Shown: piece by piece, positions 6,788 through 13,710 of the stretch | Position numbering within the stretch: position 1 is the stretch's first letter | Layout of the letters: each line of letters opens with the position of its first letter | Source of the DNA: Sulfuricurvum sp. | GTDB taxonomy: Bacteria; Campylobacterota; Campylobacteria; Campylobacterales; Sulfurimonadaceae | Assembly: GCA_028714915.1 (NCBI GenBank) | Contig: JAQTLL010000009.1 | Span: 1 to 37,176, forward strand | Reading direction: 5' to 3' | DNA length: 37,176 nucleotides | Program-made: the position numbers and the translations under genes | Notes under the pieces: generated by a model | What the model saw: the letters and a program-made list of their open reading frames with translations, nothing else | Told to the model about the DNA's origin: nothing | Database searches by the model: none

Positions 6788-7459
6788 ATGAAGATTGAAA
6801 TAGTGAGCAGATGGGATAGAACAAAGATTTTGCTGTGCGGCGAATACGAAAGCATTAAAGACGCTTTGGAGAAGAATAGAGACGCAGACCTGGGAGGCGC
6901 AGACCTGAGAGGCGCAGACCTGAGAGGCGCAGACCTGAGAGGCGCAGACCTGAGAGACGCACACCTGGGAGACGCATACCTGGGAGACGCATACCTGGGA
7001 GACGCATACCTGGGAGGCGCAAACCTGGGAGGCGCATACCTGGGAGACGCATACCTGGGAGGCGCACACCTGGGAGACGCATACCTGGAAGGCGCATACC
7101 TGAGAGGCGCAAACCTGGGAGGCGCAGACCTGGGAGGCGCACACCTGAGAGGCGCAAACCTGAGAGGCGCAAACCTGGGAGACGCAAACCTGGGAGGCGC
7201 AAACCTGGGAGGCGCATACCTGAGAGGCGCAAAATCCTACGTTAATTCCCACGACTTTTTCGCCGAGATAATCCGCAGACAAAAAGTAGAGGATTTTTCA
7301 GAAGCAGAATGGGCTATGATCGGAGTAATTTTGGTTCACAGGATTTGCTGGGATAGTATTAAAAAGCGGTATGCCAAAAAGATTATGCCTGTGTTTAAGA
7401 AACTGGCAAAAGTTGGGTTTGATGAATGGGCTATAAAATACGCAGAGGTGATGGGATGA
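6788..7459 (+). CDS. Pentapeptide-repeat protein
   Basis: A 223 aa protein. Residues 33-147 are 23 consecutive A-x-L-x-x pentapeptides, which fold into a right-handed quadrilateral beta-helix. N-terminal residues 1-32 form a short capping region; the C-terminal 70 residues form a helical domain (SEAEWAMIGVILVHRICW). Pentapeptide proteins can mimic DNA and protect gyrase, or act as recognition surfaces; the exact role here is unknown. Ribosome-binding site GGGGGAAGG. At the nucleotide level the repeats vary only at residue-changing positions (see the repeat entry). Confidence 0.9.
   Translation: MKIEIVSRWDRTKILLCGEYESIKDALEKNRDADLGGADLRGADLRGADLRGADLRDAHLGDAYLGDAYLGDAYLGGANLGGAYLGDAYLGGAHLGDAYLEGAYLRGANLGGADLGGAHLRGANLRGANLGDANLGGANLGGAYLRGAKSYVNSHDFFAEIIRRQKVEDFSEAEWAMIGVILVHRICWDSIKKRYAKKIMPVFKKLAKVGFDEWAIKYAEVMG
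6884..7228 (+). repeat. 23 tandem 15-bp units (pentapeptide array)
   Basis: Every unit reads GCA-NAC-CTG-(G/A)(G/A)A-G(G/A)C. The first base of codon 2 takes all four nucleotides (Asp 6, His 3, Tyr 8, Asn 6). No synonymous difference exists between any two units. The fixed Ala and Leu are the inward-facing positions of the fold; the varying ones face solvent. Confidence 0.95.
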
Positions 7460-7495
7460 CACTCAAAGACGAGGTAGTGAATATCTGCGCTAATT

Positions 7496-7518
7496 TTTAA
7501 CCAAGGGAGGAAGCATGG
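7496..7518 (+). repeat. 23-bp ribosome-binding-site repeat, copy 1
   Basis: This stretch, with the core AACCAAGGGAGGAAGCATGG, is identical to 9762-9784. It contains the ribosome-binding site and start codon of the ParB-like gene. The match between two non-homologous genes points to a duplicated or recombined translation-initiation segment. Confidence 0.85.
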
Positions 7519-9140
7519 AAGTGAAGACTCTGGCGTTGGAAGAAGTAGTTGTGTCATCGTTTAATACTCGTAAGCATTGTGACGAGGGGAAGCTGAAGGA
7601 ATTAGCGGAATCAATCAAACAGAAAGGGTTGATCGAGCCTGTAATCGTAAGGCCATTAAATGGAAAATATGAATTGGTATGCGGCGAACGCCGGTTCCGG
7701 GCGTCAAAAATGGCTGGACTTTCCGATATCGTTGCCCGGATCGTTAAACTGGATGATAAAGAGGCGTTGGAATTCCAGGTTATTGAGAATTTGCAGCGCG
7801 AGGACGTGCATCCATTGGAAGAGGCTGAGGGGTATGAACAGTTGATGAAGAAACATGGATATAAAAGCGTAGATGATATTGCTGCGAAGGTTGGTAAGAG
7901 TAAAGCATACATCTACGGCCGGATGAAGTTGTGCGAATTGATTCCGGAGAATAGAAAGTTTTTTTATGATGACAAGTTGTCGCCATCAACCGCGCTTCTC
8001 GTGGCCAGGATCCCGGAGCATCTGCAGAAGGAAGCCGGAAAGAGGGTTGCATGCGGTCGTTGGGCATCTGATGGATCCATGAGTTACCGCGAGGCGCTGA
8101 AGTGGATTGAAGAAGAATTTATGCTTCGGCTTAAAGATGCGCAATTCGATACCAAAGAGAAGGGTATTGCTGGAAAATGTTCATGTGTGGATTGTTTAAA
8201 ACGCACCGGAAATCAGAAAGAGTTGTTTGTCGACGTAGCCAGTGCAGACGTCTGCACTGATCCGGAATGTTTCAAAGCGAAGAAAGTAGCGTTTACGCAG
8301 AAGGTGATCACCGAGCTAAAGAAAAAAGGGAAAAAAGTAATTTCTTCAGAAGAGGCAAAAGAATTATTTCAGTACGAAAGCTCTACTACGCCAAACCAGA
8401 AATACATGGCTTTGGATGAGCATCATTATGATTGGCCGTCTGGTGTTACACCGCGTAAGATGCTTAAAGCTACCAAGGACGTTGAAATTATCCACGCCAT
8501 CCATCCATATTCAGGCAAGATAATCGAAATGGTTTCGCGCACCGATCTCCCAAAATTGTTCAAAGCGGCCGGTATTAAGACCGAGAGAGCGGTAAATACT
8601 TCGGAAAGAAGGATCGAGAATCAGCCAGAAGAAAGGGTCACCCGTGCGAAGCGCGGTCTATGGATTGAAAAGATATCAGCTTCCATGGATTCGCGCGTTA
8701 AGAATGTGCTCCTTTTAAGTTCGCTCCTACAGGGTATGACTTTGCTCGATGAAGATGACGCTCTTCTGGACAACGCGCCTAATGGTGATGATCTCGAAGA
8801 GATCTATAACCTGGGCGATGCGCAGGTCCAGAAACTGATCGCCCGGTGCATCTTCATCATGCCCAAGGATCATGATGATAATAGCCTTGAATTTATTTCT
8901 GGTAAGCTCGGATTCACTGTGGCCAAGGATTACGTGATCACGGAATCTTATTTGCAGGCACAAACCAAAGACCAACTAGTGAAGCTGGCTAAAGAAATCG
9001 AACTAGATAAATATCTCAAGGTGAGGTTTAAAGGTCTACCCTGTAACCTGGATATTATGAAAAAGACAGAGTTGATCAAGCAGTTCCTAAAGGTTGGGTT
9101 TGATCTCGTAGGGAAGGTGCCGAAAGAGCTTATAAAATAA
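7515..9140 (+). CDS. parB: ParB-like protein (CTPase/DNA-binding, Spo0J family)
   Basis: A 541 aa protein, longer than typical ParB. The N-terminal ParB domain includes GERRFRAS (57-64, the CTP-binding box) and ENLQREDVHPLEEA (91-104), followed by a helix-turn-helix (about 117-136, DIAAKVGKSKAYIYGRM). Next come a Cys cluster (C222, C224, C227, C247, C252), probably a zinc ribbon, and a long helical C-terminal part of unknown role. ParB proteins load on parS sites and slide as CTP clamps. There is no ParA gene in the window, so partitioning is doubtful; transcriptional control or genome compaction are alternatives. The DUF1566 genes follow 13 bases downstream. Confidence 0.85.
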   Translation: MEVKTLALEEVVVSSFNTRKHCDEGKLKELAESIKQKGLIEPVIVRPLNGKYELVCGERRFRASKMAGLSDIVARIVKLDDKEALEFQVIENLQREDVHPLEEAEGYEQLMKKHGYKSVDDIAAKVGKSKAYIYGRMKLCELIPENRKFFYDDKLSPSTALLVARIPEHLQKEAGKRVACGRWASDGSMSYREALKWIEEEFMLRLKDAQFDTKEKGIAGKCSCVDCLKRTGNQKELFVDVASADVCTDPECFKAKKVAFTQKVITELKKKGKKVISSEEAKELFQYESSTTPNQKYMALDEHHYDWPSGVTPRKMLKATKDVEIIHAIHPYSGKIIEMVSRTDLPKLFKAAGIKTERAVNTSERRIENQPEERVTRAKRGLWIEKISASMDSRVKNVLLLSSLLQGMTLLDEDDALLDNAPNGDDLEEIYNLGDAQVQKLIARCIFIMPKDHDDNSLEFISGKLGFTVAKDYVITESYLQAQTKDQLVKLAKEIELDKYLKVRFKGLPCNLDIMKKTELIKQFLKVGFDLVGKVPKELIK

Positions 9141-9153
9141 CCTGGAGGATGCT

Positions 9154-9747
9154 ATGATTCGAATATTTTTTGTAATAGCTGTGATGGTCATGATGAACTG
9201 TCCTCAGCTATTTGCATCAGATCTAAAAAAGGGGGAGGGTATGGATAAGCAAAAGGAAACAGTTTTGGATGTACTCAAAGAGGTCCGCGATCTCTTGAGA
9301 GGGCAGGGAAACGTGGTCGCTCCGGCTTTAGTCATACCGCGCGTCATCAACGATCGCTTCACAGACAACGGTGACGGCACCATCAGCGACAAGCAACTCA
9401 AGGTCATCTGGGTCAAGGATCCGTCGGTCATCGATGCGCTTAAAAGTACGATGACGTTCGATGTTGCAAAATCTGCGTGCGATAAATTGTCATACGCCGG
9501 ATTCAATAGCGGATGGCGCATGCCTACGGTTGAGGAACTGCGTTCGATCGTGGATTACACGCGCAATGACCCGGCATGGGATATAAACGTTTTCGGCGGG
9601 AAGCATGACAACTGGTACTGGACAGGCACGCCATGTGCATGGGACCGTACGGGTTCCGCGTGGGTCGTGTACTCCGGCAGCGGCGACGTGGGCAGCGACG
9701 ACAGGAACGTTCATGGTTATGTGCGGCCCGTCCGCTCCAGCCAGTGA
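9154..9747 (+). CDS. Exported DUF1566-type variable protein (DGR-like target 1)
   Basis: A 197 aa protein with a signal peptide (about residues 1-21, cleavage after …QLFA), a short helical segment, and a DUF1566 C-type-lectin-like domain: RFTDNGDGTISD, GWRMPTVEELRSIVDY, NWYWTGTPCAW, ending GYVRPVRSSQ. This fold tolerates massive sequence variation and is the usual target of diversity-generating retroelements. Its last 33 codons match the neighbouring gene at every third base but one, yet differ in 12 residues. The signal peptide suggests display in the envelope or periplasm. GGAGG precedes the ATG. Confidence 0.85.
   Translation: MIRIFFVIAVMVMMNCPQLFASDLKKGEGMDKQKETVLDVLKEVRDLLRGQGNVVAPALVIPRVINDRFTDNGDGTISDKQLKVIWVKDPSVIDALKSTMTFDVAKSACDKLSYAGFNSGWRMPTVEELRSIVDYTRNDPAWDINVFGGKHDNWYWTGTPCAWDRTGSAWVVYSGSGDVGSDDRNVHGYVRPVRSSQ
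9649..9747 (+). other. Candidate DGR variable region, copy 1
   Basis: Aligned without gaps to 10123-10221. Of 33 codons (stop included) 21 are identical, including third bases, and 12 differ, all in amino acid. Of 18 differing bases, 17 are at codon positions 1 or 2. Most variable codons are NNC, as expected from AAC codons in a template. The invariant GC-rich 3' end (CCCGTCCGCTCC) looks like an initiation-of-mutagenic-homing site. Confidence 0.75.
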
Positions 9748-9761
9748 TGACGTTTTGACAA

Positions 9762-9784
9762 TTTAACCAAGGGAGGAAGCATGG
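9762..9784 (+). repeat. 23-bp ribosome-binding-site repeat, copy 2
   Basis: Identical to 7496-7518. It supplies the GGGAGG ribosome-binding site and start codon of the second DUF1566 gene. Confidence 0.85.
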
Positions 9785-10221
9785 TCAAGAAAATAGTAGC
9801 AAAGGTCAAGGCAACAGTGGCACGGTTCATCGTCAACAAAGACAACACGATCACGGACCAGAAGACAGGCCTGCAGATCGTCCAGGATCCTACGCTCCTG
9901 GGGGACATGTTCAATAAGGCACTGACGTTCGACGAAGCGGTCAAGGCAGTAGCTGATCTGAATGTCAAAGGGTATGCCGGTCATAAAGACTGGCGGCTGC
10001 CGAGCGTTGAAGAACTCTGCGGCATGATCGATAGGACGAAGCATGATCCCTGTTACGATACAAAAATATTCAAAGGTAAGTTCGACAACTGGTATTGGTC
10101 CGGCGAGACCTGTGCATGGTCCACGGGTTCCGCGTGGGTCGTGGGCTCCGGCCACGGCGGCGTGCACAACTTCGGCAGGGGCCTTCGTAGTTATGTGCTA
10201 CCCGTCCGCTCCAGCCAGTGA
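9781..10221 (+). CDS. DUF1566-type variable protein without signal peptide (DGR-like target 2)
   Basis: A 146 aa protein homologous to its upstream neighbour over the DUF1566 domain (RFIVNKDNTITDQ, DWRLPSVEELCGMID, NWYWSGETCAW, ending YVLPVRSSQ) but with no signal peptide; it starts with a basic segment (MVKKIVAKVKATVAR). Upstream of the variable region the two genes have diverged and carry synonymous changes; the last 99 bases have none. The cytoplasmic form could be a virion receptor-binding or adhesin component, while the exported form faces the envelope. That split is inference. Confidence 0.85.
   Translation: MVKKIVAKVKATVARFIVNKDNTITDQKTGLQIVQDPTLLGDMFNKALTFDEAVKAVADLNVKGYAGHKDWRLPSVEELCGMIDRTKHDPCYDTKIFKGKFDNWYWSGETCAWSTGSAWVVGSGHGGVHNFGRGLRSYVLPVRSSQ
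10123..10221 (+). other. Candidate DGR variable region, copy 2
   Basis: Partner of 9649-9747. Variable codons (copy 1/copy 2) are TAC/GGC, AGC/CAC, GAC/GGC, GGC/CAC, AGC/AAC, GAC/TTC, GAC/GGC, AAC/GGC, GTT/CTT, CAT/CGT, GGT/AGT and CGG/CTA. I saw no third, adenine-rich copy (template repeat) and no reverse transcriptase in the window. Confidence 0.75.
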
Positions 10222-10231
10222 TATTAACTTT

Positions 10232-10474
10232 GTGGATAAAGAGCAAGAAAAACTATTAGCCCGAGCCCTCGCAGAGATAGAGGGGATGGTTGTGCCGAGT
10301 GTGGAAAGCATTAAACAGATAATCGTAGATAAATTTATGGCGGAAATTATTTTAATGCCGCGCTATTCTGATAAGGATAGAATTATGCAAGAACAAGCTG
10401 AAACAAAAATTAAGGTTATAGCGGGTGTAGCTTCAACTACCATCCACGCCATGCTGAAAGAGAGGTTAAGATGA
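10232..10474 (+). CDS. Hypothetical 80 aa helical protein
   Basis: An open frame with the likely GTG start just after the second DUF1566 gene. Its stop overlaps the ATG of the lipoprotein gene. The product is helical and charged (EQEKLLARALAEIEGMVVPSVESIKQI), with no known domain. The ribosome-binding site is weak. The frame also extends upstream across the variable region, but that segment reads like an out-of-frame shadow. An ATG at 10286 is an alternative start. Confidence 0.5.
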   Translation: MDKEQEKLLARALAEIEGMVVPSVESIKQIIVDKFMAEIILMPRYSDKDRIMQEQAETKIKVIAGVASTTIHAMLKERLR

Positions 10475-10977
10475 GGATATTGTTGCTTTTGTTAGTAGCT
10501 ATCGGATTGACGGGATGTTGCAGTATGCAAAAATTGAATAAAAAAAATTATACATTCTTGGAGTATTACGAATATGCCCAAATATTGTTTTATAAAACCC
10601 ACACGTCTTGGCTCGGCGATGAAAAAACAGATTTTTGTCTGACGCTTGCTTTAGAGCTACAAAGCAGAAACGAGGATTTAAAGAAATTAAAGAGCGAGCT
10701 GCGTCCAACTTTAAAAGTTGATCCCGTATTAGCAAAACAAAGTCAAGATTATCGTCAATGGTGTTATGTCAACGGATTAGGGTTTTTGACAGAGGGATAT
10801 GTAAACGGTTTCGGTGGAAAGTTTTTTCAAAAAGTTAAGGATTATAAGTCAGAATGGGAATGGTATAGAATGTATTTTAATATTCCGTTGTCGGATATGG
10901 AACGCAAGTGGAAAGGTAAACCTAAACCCGAAGGGCTTGATGATTTTCTGCAATCTGTGGGGACGGAAAGAAAATGA
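10471..10977 (+). CDS. Predicted lipoprotein (168 aa)
   Basis: The N-terminus MRILLLLLVAIGLTGCCSMQ is a classical lipoprotein signal with the lipobox LTGC, so the mature protein starts at a lipidated Cys. The mature part is helical, rich in aromatic and charged residues (QSQDYRQWCYVNGLGFL, YKSEWEWYRMYFNIPL), and not of a family I know. It overlaps its neighbours by 4 bases on both sides. Spanin, superinfection exclusion or envelope remodelling are possible roles. Confidence 0.75.
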   Translation: MRILLLLLVAIGLTGCCSMQKLNKKNYTFLEYYEYAQILFYKTHTSWLGDEKTDFCLTLALELQSRNEDLKKLKSELRPTLKVDPVLAKQSQDYRQWCYVNGLGFLTEGYVNGFGGKFFQKVKDYKSEWEWYRMYFNIPLSDMERKWKGKPKPEGLDDFLQSVGTERK

Positions 10978-11168
10978 GATTCCTATTGTGCCTTTTTCTG
11001 TGTGGCTGCGCAATAAACAAGCCTGACGGGGTATATATAGATCACAAGTTAGCAATCAAAAACGGCACAGTAGCAGATTTCTGCAAGGCGCAAGGTTCAG
11101 TAGACTTGTATCGCAACGGGAAAATAAAATGGGGCAAATGTGGCAACCAAAATGAGGGGAGGCAATGA
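10974..11168 (+). CDS. Small predicted lipoprotein (64 aa)
   Basis: MRFLLCLFLCGCAINKPDG carries a short hydrophobic segment and a lipobox-like FLCGC, giving a mature protein of about 53 aa with two further Cys. The ATG overlaps the stop of the previous lipoprotein gene (ATGA). Two consecutive lipoprotein genes could form an outer-membrane pair. An Rz1-like spanin subunit is a possibility, but no Rz partner is recognised. Confidence 0.65.
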   Translation: MRFLLCLFLCGCAINKPDGVYIDHKLAIKNGTVADFCKAQGSVDLYRNGKIKWGKCGNQNEGRQ

Positions 11169-11278
11169 TGGATGACAGGTTATATTTGTCTTTACAAGTG
11201 ATATTTCAAATTTTAACTACGGCAGCCGGTGTGTTAATCGGGGGAATAGTATTGTTGCTGATACTGGGGATATTATGA
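11165..11278 (+). CDS. Small membrane protein (37 aa)
   Basis: The ATG overlaps the previous stop. After a short polar start (MMDDRLYLSLQ) the rest is one hydrophobic helix (AAGVLIGGIVLLLILGIL) reaching the C-terminus. Small phage membrane proteins of this type include holins, antiholins and exclusion peptides; nothing in the sequence decides between them. Confidence 0.55.
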   Translation: MMDDRLYLSLQVIFQILTTAAGVLIGGIVLLLILGIL

Positions 11279-11324
11279 CAACGAGTGTCCTAAAAAAAGT
11301 TTAACTCAAAAAAGGGGGAATAGC

Positions 11325-11786
11325 ATGATAGCATTTTTGGCATTGATTCTTGGGGGAACGTTAGCAATTGTGTTTGTAATGGGCTTAATCTCACTGGGAA
11401 TTTGCGTGTCCGCAATTTACCGAAAGTCAATAGGGGAAAAAGTCAAGGGCGGCAAAATAAAAGAAGTATGGAGCTATTTTGGCGTATGCATAACTACATT
11501 ATTTTTTATATCTGCTGCCTGCGCGATTACGTCCGAGGTTCACAATGCCGAAATCAACGATATTAAACAGAAATGTGGCAGTTATATTTCTTGGCTGAGT
11601 GAAGAATTTGGAAAAGCAGACCAGTATGGTAAACGTCAATACGATATCGCCAATAACTGGGCGTTACAATGGTCGCCGGTAGAAGAAAAAATCAAGACAA
11701 TGAAAAAAGGGGATTATATAACCCGCGATATTATATTTAATTCCACAGGTCAGGAATTGACGGTAATGTTCAAACGAATAAAATGA
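11325..11786 (+). CDS. Membrane protein with two helices (153 aa)
   Basis: Two hydrophobic segments (about residues 2-30 and 50-68) are followed by a soluble, probably extracytoplasmic domain with Trp-rich stretches (SYISWLSEEF, NNWALQWSPVEEKI). GGGGG precedes the ATG. No family is recognised. It sits among tiny membrane proteins, suggesting an envelope-directed role. Confidence 0.6.
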   Translation: MIAFLALILGGTLAIVFVMGLISLGICVSAIYRKSIGEKVKGGKIKEVWSYFGVCITTLFFISAACAITSEVHNAEINDIKQKCGSYISWLSEEFGKADQYGKRQYDIANNWALQWSPVEEKIKTMKKGDYITRDIIFNSTGQELTVMFKRIK

Positions 11787-11790
11787 CACC

Positions 11791-11925
11791 ATGACAGCCA
11801 TAGAAATAAAAGTTAAACGGTTGCGCCAATTGCGCGTTGAAATACGCAGGTTGCGCCGCTTGCTCGATCCCAGCCCCGCGCATAGAAAAATACTTTACTG
11901 GAGGCGGGAACAGAAAGTCCAATGA
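11791..11925 (+). CDS. Small basic coiled-coil protein (44 aa)
   Basis: A 44 aa highly basic heptad-like helix (KRLRQLRVEIRRLRRLL). It begins 4 bases after the previous gene, and its stop overlaps the next start (ATGA). Could bind nucleic acid or pair with the acidic coiled coil that follows. Function unknown. Confidence 0.5.
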   Translation: MTAIEIKVKRLRQLRVEIRRLRRLLDPSPAHRKILYWRREQKVQ

Positions 11926-12071
11926 GCCAATTCAGCCCGCAGATCATAAGGTTAATCAGGGAGAACAAAGAGCTAAAGAAACGTGTTGAGGAGTTAGAAG
12001 CGTTGGTTGAGAAATTGAAAGAGGTTGGGAAAGAGTTGCCTGTTGCGGACACTAACCAGGAGAATGCCTAA
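11922..12071 (+). CDS. Small acidic coiled-coil protein (49 aa)
   Basis: A single charged helix (LIRENKELKKRVEELEALVE) preceded by GGAGG about 40 bases upstream, within the previous gene. It is coupled to both neighbours: start inside ATGA, stop inside TAATG. The opposite charge of the preceding coiled coil makes a heterodimer conceivable (inference). Confidence 0.5.
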   Translation: MSQFSPQIIRLIRENKELKKRVEELEALVEKLKEVGKELPVADTNQENA

Positions 12072-12493
12072 TGGAAAAAATATTAAATTTGTTGTGGCAT
12101 AACGCAAAATATAGCGGTGAAGATTGGGGATTAACCGGATGGGGATGGGTTGTTGTAGGGATTATCGGTTTAATTGTAGTTATCAAGTTTTCTATTTGGG
12201 TTTACAACGCAATCGAAGAAAGCAACATAGAAGAAAATAAAAAATTAGCAAAATTGGGCTATAAAGACAAGGATGATATCGAAGTGTTTTTAGATAAAAT
12301 CGATTCATCTATGTATGATTTTTTAAGGAGCAAGGGGTTACGAAAACAATATGAATTGTTCACGGAAGGCGTATCATCGGATTTTATTAAAAATGTTATA
12401 AGTAACAAAAAAGCAAAAGAAGCCGAAGATGATGGATTGATGACGGGTCTGGTTGTTGGGACGGCGGCAGGGATGACTATAAACCATAAATAG
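12071..12493 (+). CDS. Single-pass membrane protein (140 aa)
   Basis: An N-terminal Trp-rich stretch and a transmembrane segment (WGWVVVGIIGLIVVIKFSIW, about residues 24-43), then a charged helical soluble domain and a weakly hydrophobic C-terminal stretch (GLVVGTAAGMTI). The start overlaps the previous stop (TAATG). Family not recognised. Confidence 0.6.
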   Translation: MEKILNLLWHNAKYSGEDWGLTGWGWVVVGIIGLIVVIKFSIWVYNAIEESNIEENKKLAKLGYKDKDDIEVFLDKIDSSMYDFLRSKGLRKQYELFTEGVSSDFIKNVISNKKAKEAEDDGLMTGLVVGTAAGMTINHK

Positions 12494-12495
12494 AA

Positions 12496-12642
12496 ATGAA
12501 TAACCTAAAACGAGGATGGCAGAAATTGTCCAGGCGAGGCAGGAAAAGGCTGCAAAAAGAAAAAGAGTTTAGCTATACTCACAATGACCATACCGAAAAT
12601 GGGGATGAGAATTATACGCAACTAAAAACCACGAGGCAGTGA
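12496..12642 (+). CDS. Small basic protein (48 aa)
   Basis: A strongly basic first half (LKRGWQKLSRRGRKRLQKEK) and a polar, acidic second half. Its stop overlaps the start of the next membrane peptide. No family known; kept because of the coupled overlap and gene-dense context. Confidence 0.45.
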   Translation: MNNLKRGWQKLSRRGRKRLQKEKEFSYTHNDHTENGDENYTQLKTTRQ

Positions 12643-12734
12643 TGACTAAAGACGACCTGTTCGATTGTATCTGGATCTCATTCTGGATGATTGTTGCAAT
12701 CGCGGTATTCTTCGTGTTCGCGCCGATTGATTAA
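12642..12734 (+). CDS. Membrane peptide (30 aa)
   Basis: An acidic N-terminus (MTKDDLFDC) followed by one hydrophobic helix (IWISFWMIVAIAVFFVF). The start is coupled to the preceding stop (TGATG). Candidate small holin-like or exclusion peptide, unproven. Confidence 0.45.
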   Translation: MTKDDLFDCIWISFWMIVAIAVFFVFAPID

Positions 12735-12747
12735 AAAAGGGGGGATA

Positions 12748-12846
12748 ATGATACCAAAAGATGTGGGGATTAAGGATGCCGAAGAGAATAAAAGATTGCG
12801 CGAAGCATTGAGATATATCATTATCACATTAAATAAAAAACATTGA
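12748..12846 (+). CDS. Hypothetical 32 aa peptide
   Basis: Preceded by GGGGGG and an ATG at good spacing. The sequence is a charged helix (DAEENKRLREALRYIIITL). Its end overlaps the -35 box of the next promoter. Low-confidence gene. Confidence 0.35.
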   Translation: MIPKDVGIKDAEENKRLREALRYIIITLNKKH

Positions 12847-12871
12847 CACAAATGACTTATTGTAGTATATG
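12843..12871 (+). promoter_or_regulatory. Sigma70-type promoter before terminase region
   Basis: Consensus TTGACA, a 17-base spacer and TATATG, followed within 20 bases by a ribosome-binding site (AGGAGAG). It probably starts transcription of the packaging and head genes. Confidence 0.65.
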
Positions 12872-12889
12872 CTTAATCAGGAGAGATCA

Positions 12890-12952
12890 ATGACCTATTT
12901 TGCTATCATCATCCTAACTCTTATCGCTGTAGCAGCTACCCTATTGAGGTAA
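12890..12952 (+). CDS. Membrane peptide (20 aa)
   Basis: A 20-residue, almost wholly hydrophobic peptide (MTYFAIIILTLIAVAATLLR) with AGGAGAG upstream, placed first after the promoter at 12843 and one base before the small terminase gene. It could be a leader peptide or a tiny toxin-like or holin-like membrane peptide. Confidence 0.4.
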   Translation: MTYFAIIILTLIAVAATLLR

Positions 12953-12953
12953 T

Positions 12954-13481
12954 ATGCCTATAACCCCTTCCAAACACGCAGGCGGGAGACCAACAACATA
13001 TAAAGCAGAGTATGCTGTAAAATTAATTAATTTCTTCTCCGGCCCTCATTATACAATCAAAAAAGAAATAAAAACGGCAAAAGACCCGTTATACTTGAGC
13101 AACTTTGCAAAACGCATAGGGATATCGCTCCGCAGCTATCGATCTACGTTCAAAGATTGGGCTGAAAGGTATCCAGAGTTCAACAACGCCTTAAAAACAG
13201 CAAAAGAACTTGAGTCTGAAAGAATACGGACAAATGCGCTATTAGGTCTATATACACCAGCGTTTTCTATCTTTACGATGAAGAACATCGCAGGATGGCG
13301 TGATAAGACCGATATCGAACACAGCGGTAGGATAGACTTATCTGATATGCAAGATCACCCGATCTTATCCAAGTATATGCATATACCCATACAAGAGCAG
13401 CCGGTGAACAGGGTAAGCAACAAAGAGTTAGTTAATATTGATGTAACTCCTTGTGCTGTAGAGGTTAAGAAGTTAACATAA
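12954..13481 (+). CDS. terS: Terminase small subunit
   Basis: A 175 aa protein with features of phage small terminases: the N-terminal GGRPTTYKAEYAVKLINFF, a helix-turn-helix region (LSNFAKRIGISLRSYRSTFKDW), and the central AKELESERIRTNALLGLY...IFTMKNIAGWRDKTDIEH. The small subunit recognises the packaging site and regulates the large ATPase. It precedes the large subunit by about 0.9 kb filled with small genes, an uncommon separation. Confidence 0.85.
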   Translation: MPITPSKHAGGRPTTYKAEYAVKLINFFSGPHYTIKKEIKTAKDPLYLSNFAKRIGISLRSYRSTFKDWAERYPEFNNALKTAKELESERIRTNALLGLYTPAFSIFTMKNIAGWRDKTDIEHSGRIDLSDMQDHPILSKYMHIPIQEQPVNRVSNKELVNIDVTPCAVEVKKLT

Positions 13482-13506
13482 TGTTTATTATAGGAAGTAA
13501 TTTATA

Positions 13507-13710
13507 ATGCCATTACCCGACCATATACAGGCCAGGATACAGTCTACATCGTACCAGGACATTGAGTACATCAGGTCATTGATTGATCTTGAGAGAGACT
13601 GGCCCGTGCAGGCAGAGGGAAAGCAGGGGATTGGCGACGGGGTGGGTGGGGAGACTACATTGGAGTCCCAAGCCGTTTCCGCGCCGTGCAATTTTGTAGA
13701 ATTGCCATAA
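13507..13710 (+). CDS. Hypothetical 67 aa protein
   Basis: An ATG after TAGGAAG opens a 67-codon frame. The product starts with a helical segment (HIQARIQSTSYQDIEYIRSL) and ends in a Gly- and Ser-rich tail. No family known. It lies between the terminase genes, next to a repeated motif that may belong to a packaging site. Confidence 0.45.
   Translation: MPLPDHIQARIQSTSYQDIEYIRSLIDLERDWPVQAEGKQGIGDGVGGETTLESQAVSAPCNFVELP

Noticed and set aside
6719..7282. Long minus-strand open frame of a repeated Cys-Ala-Ser-Gln-Val pattern, and a second one of Leu-Arg-Leu-Pro-Gly repeats
   Set aside because: Both are shadows of the pentapeptide array on the plus strand, have no ribosome-binding site and make no sense as proteins.
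7456..7500. 14-codon open frame coupled to the stop of the pentapeptide gene
   Set aside because: Too short to support as a gene; it may matter only for ribosome flow into parB.
10043..10474. Longer open frame (143 aa) running out of frame through the second variable region
   Set aside because: The first part overlaps the DUF1566 gene and looks like its shadow; only the part after 10232 lies in its own space.
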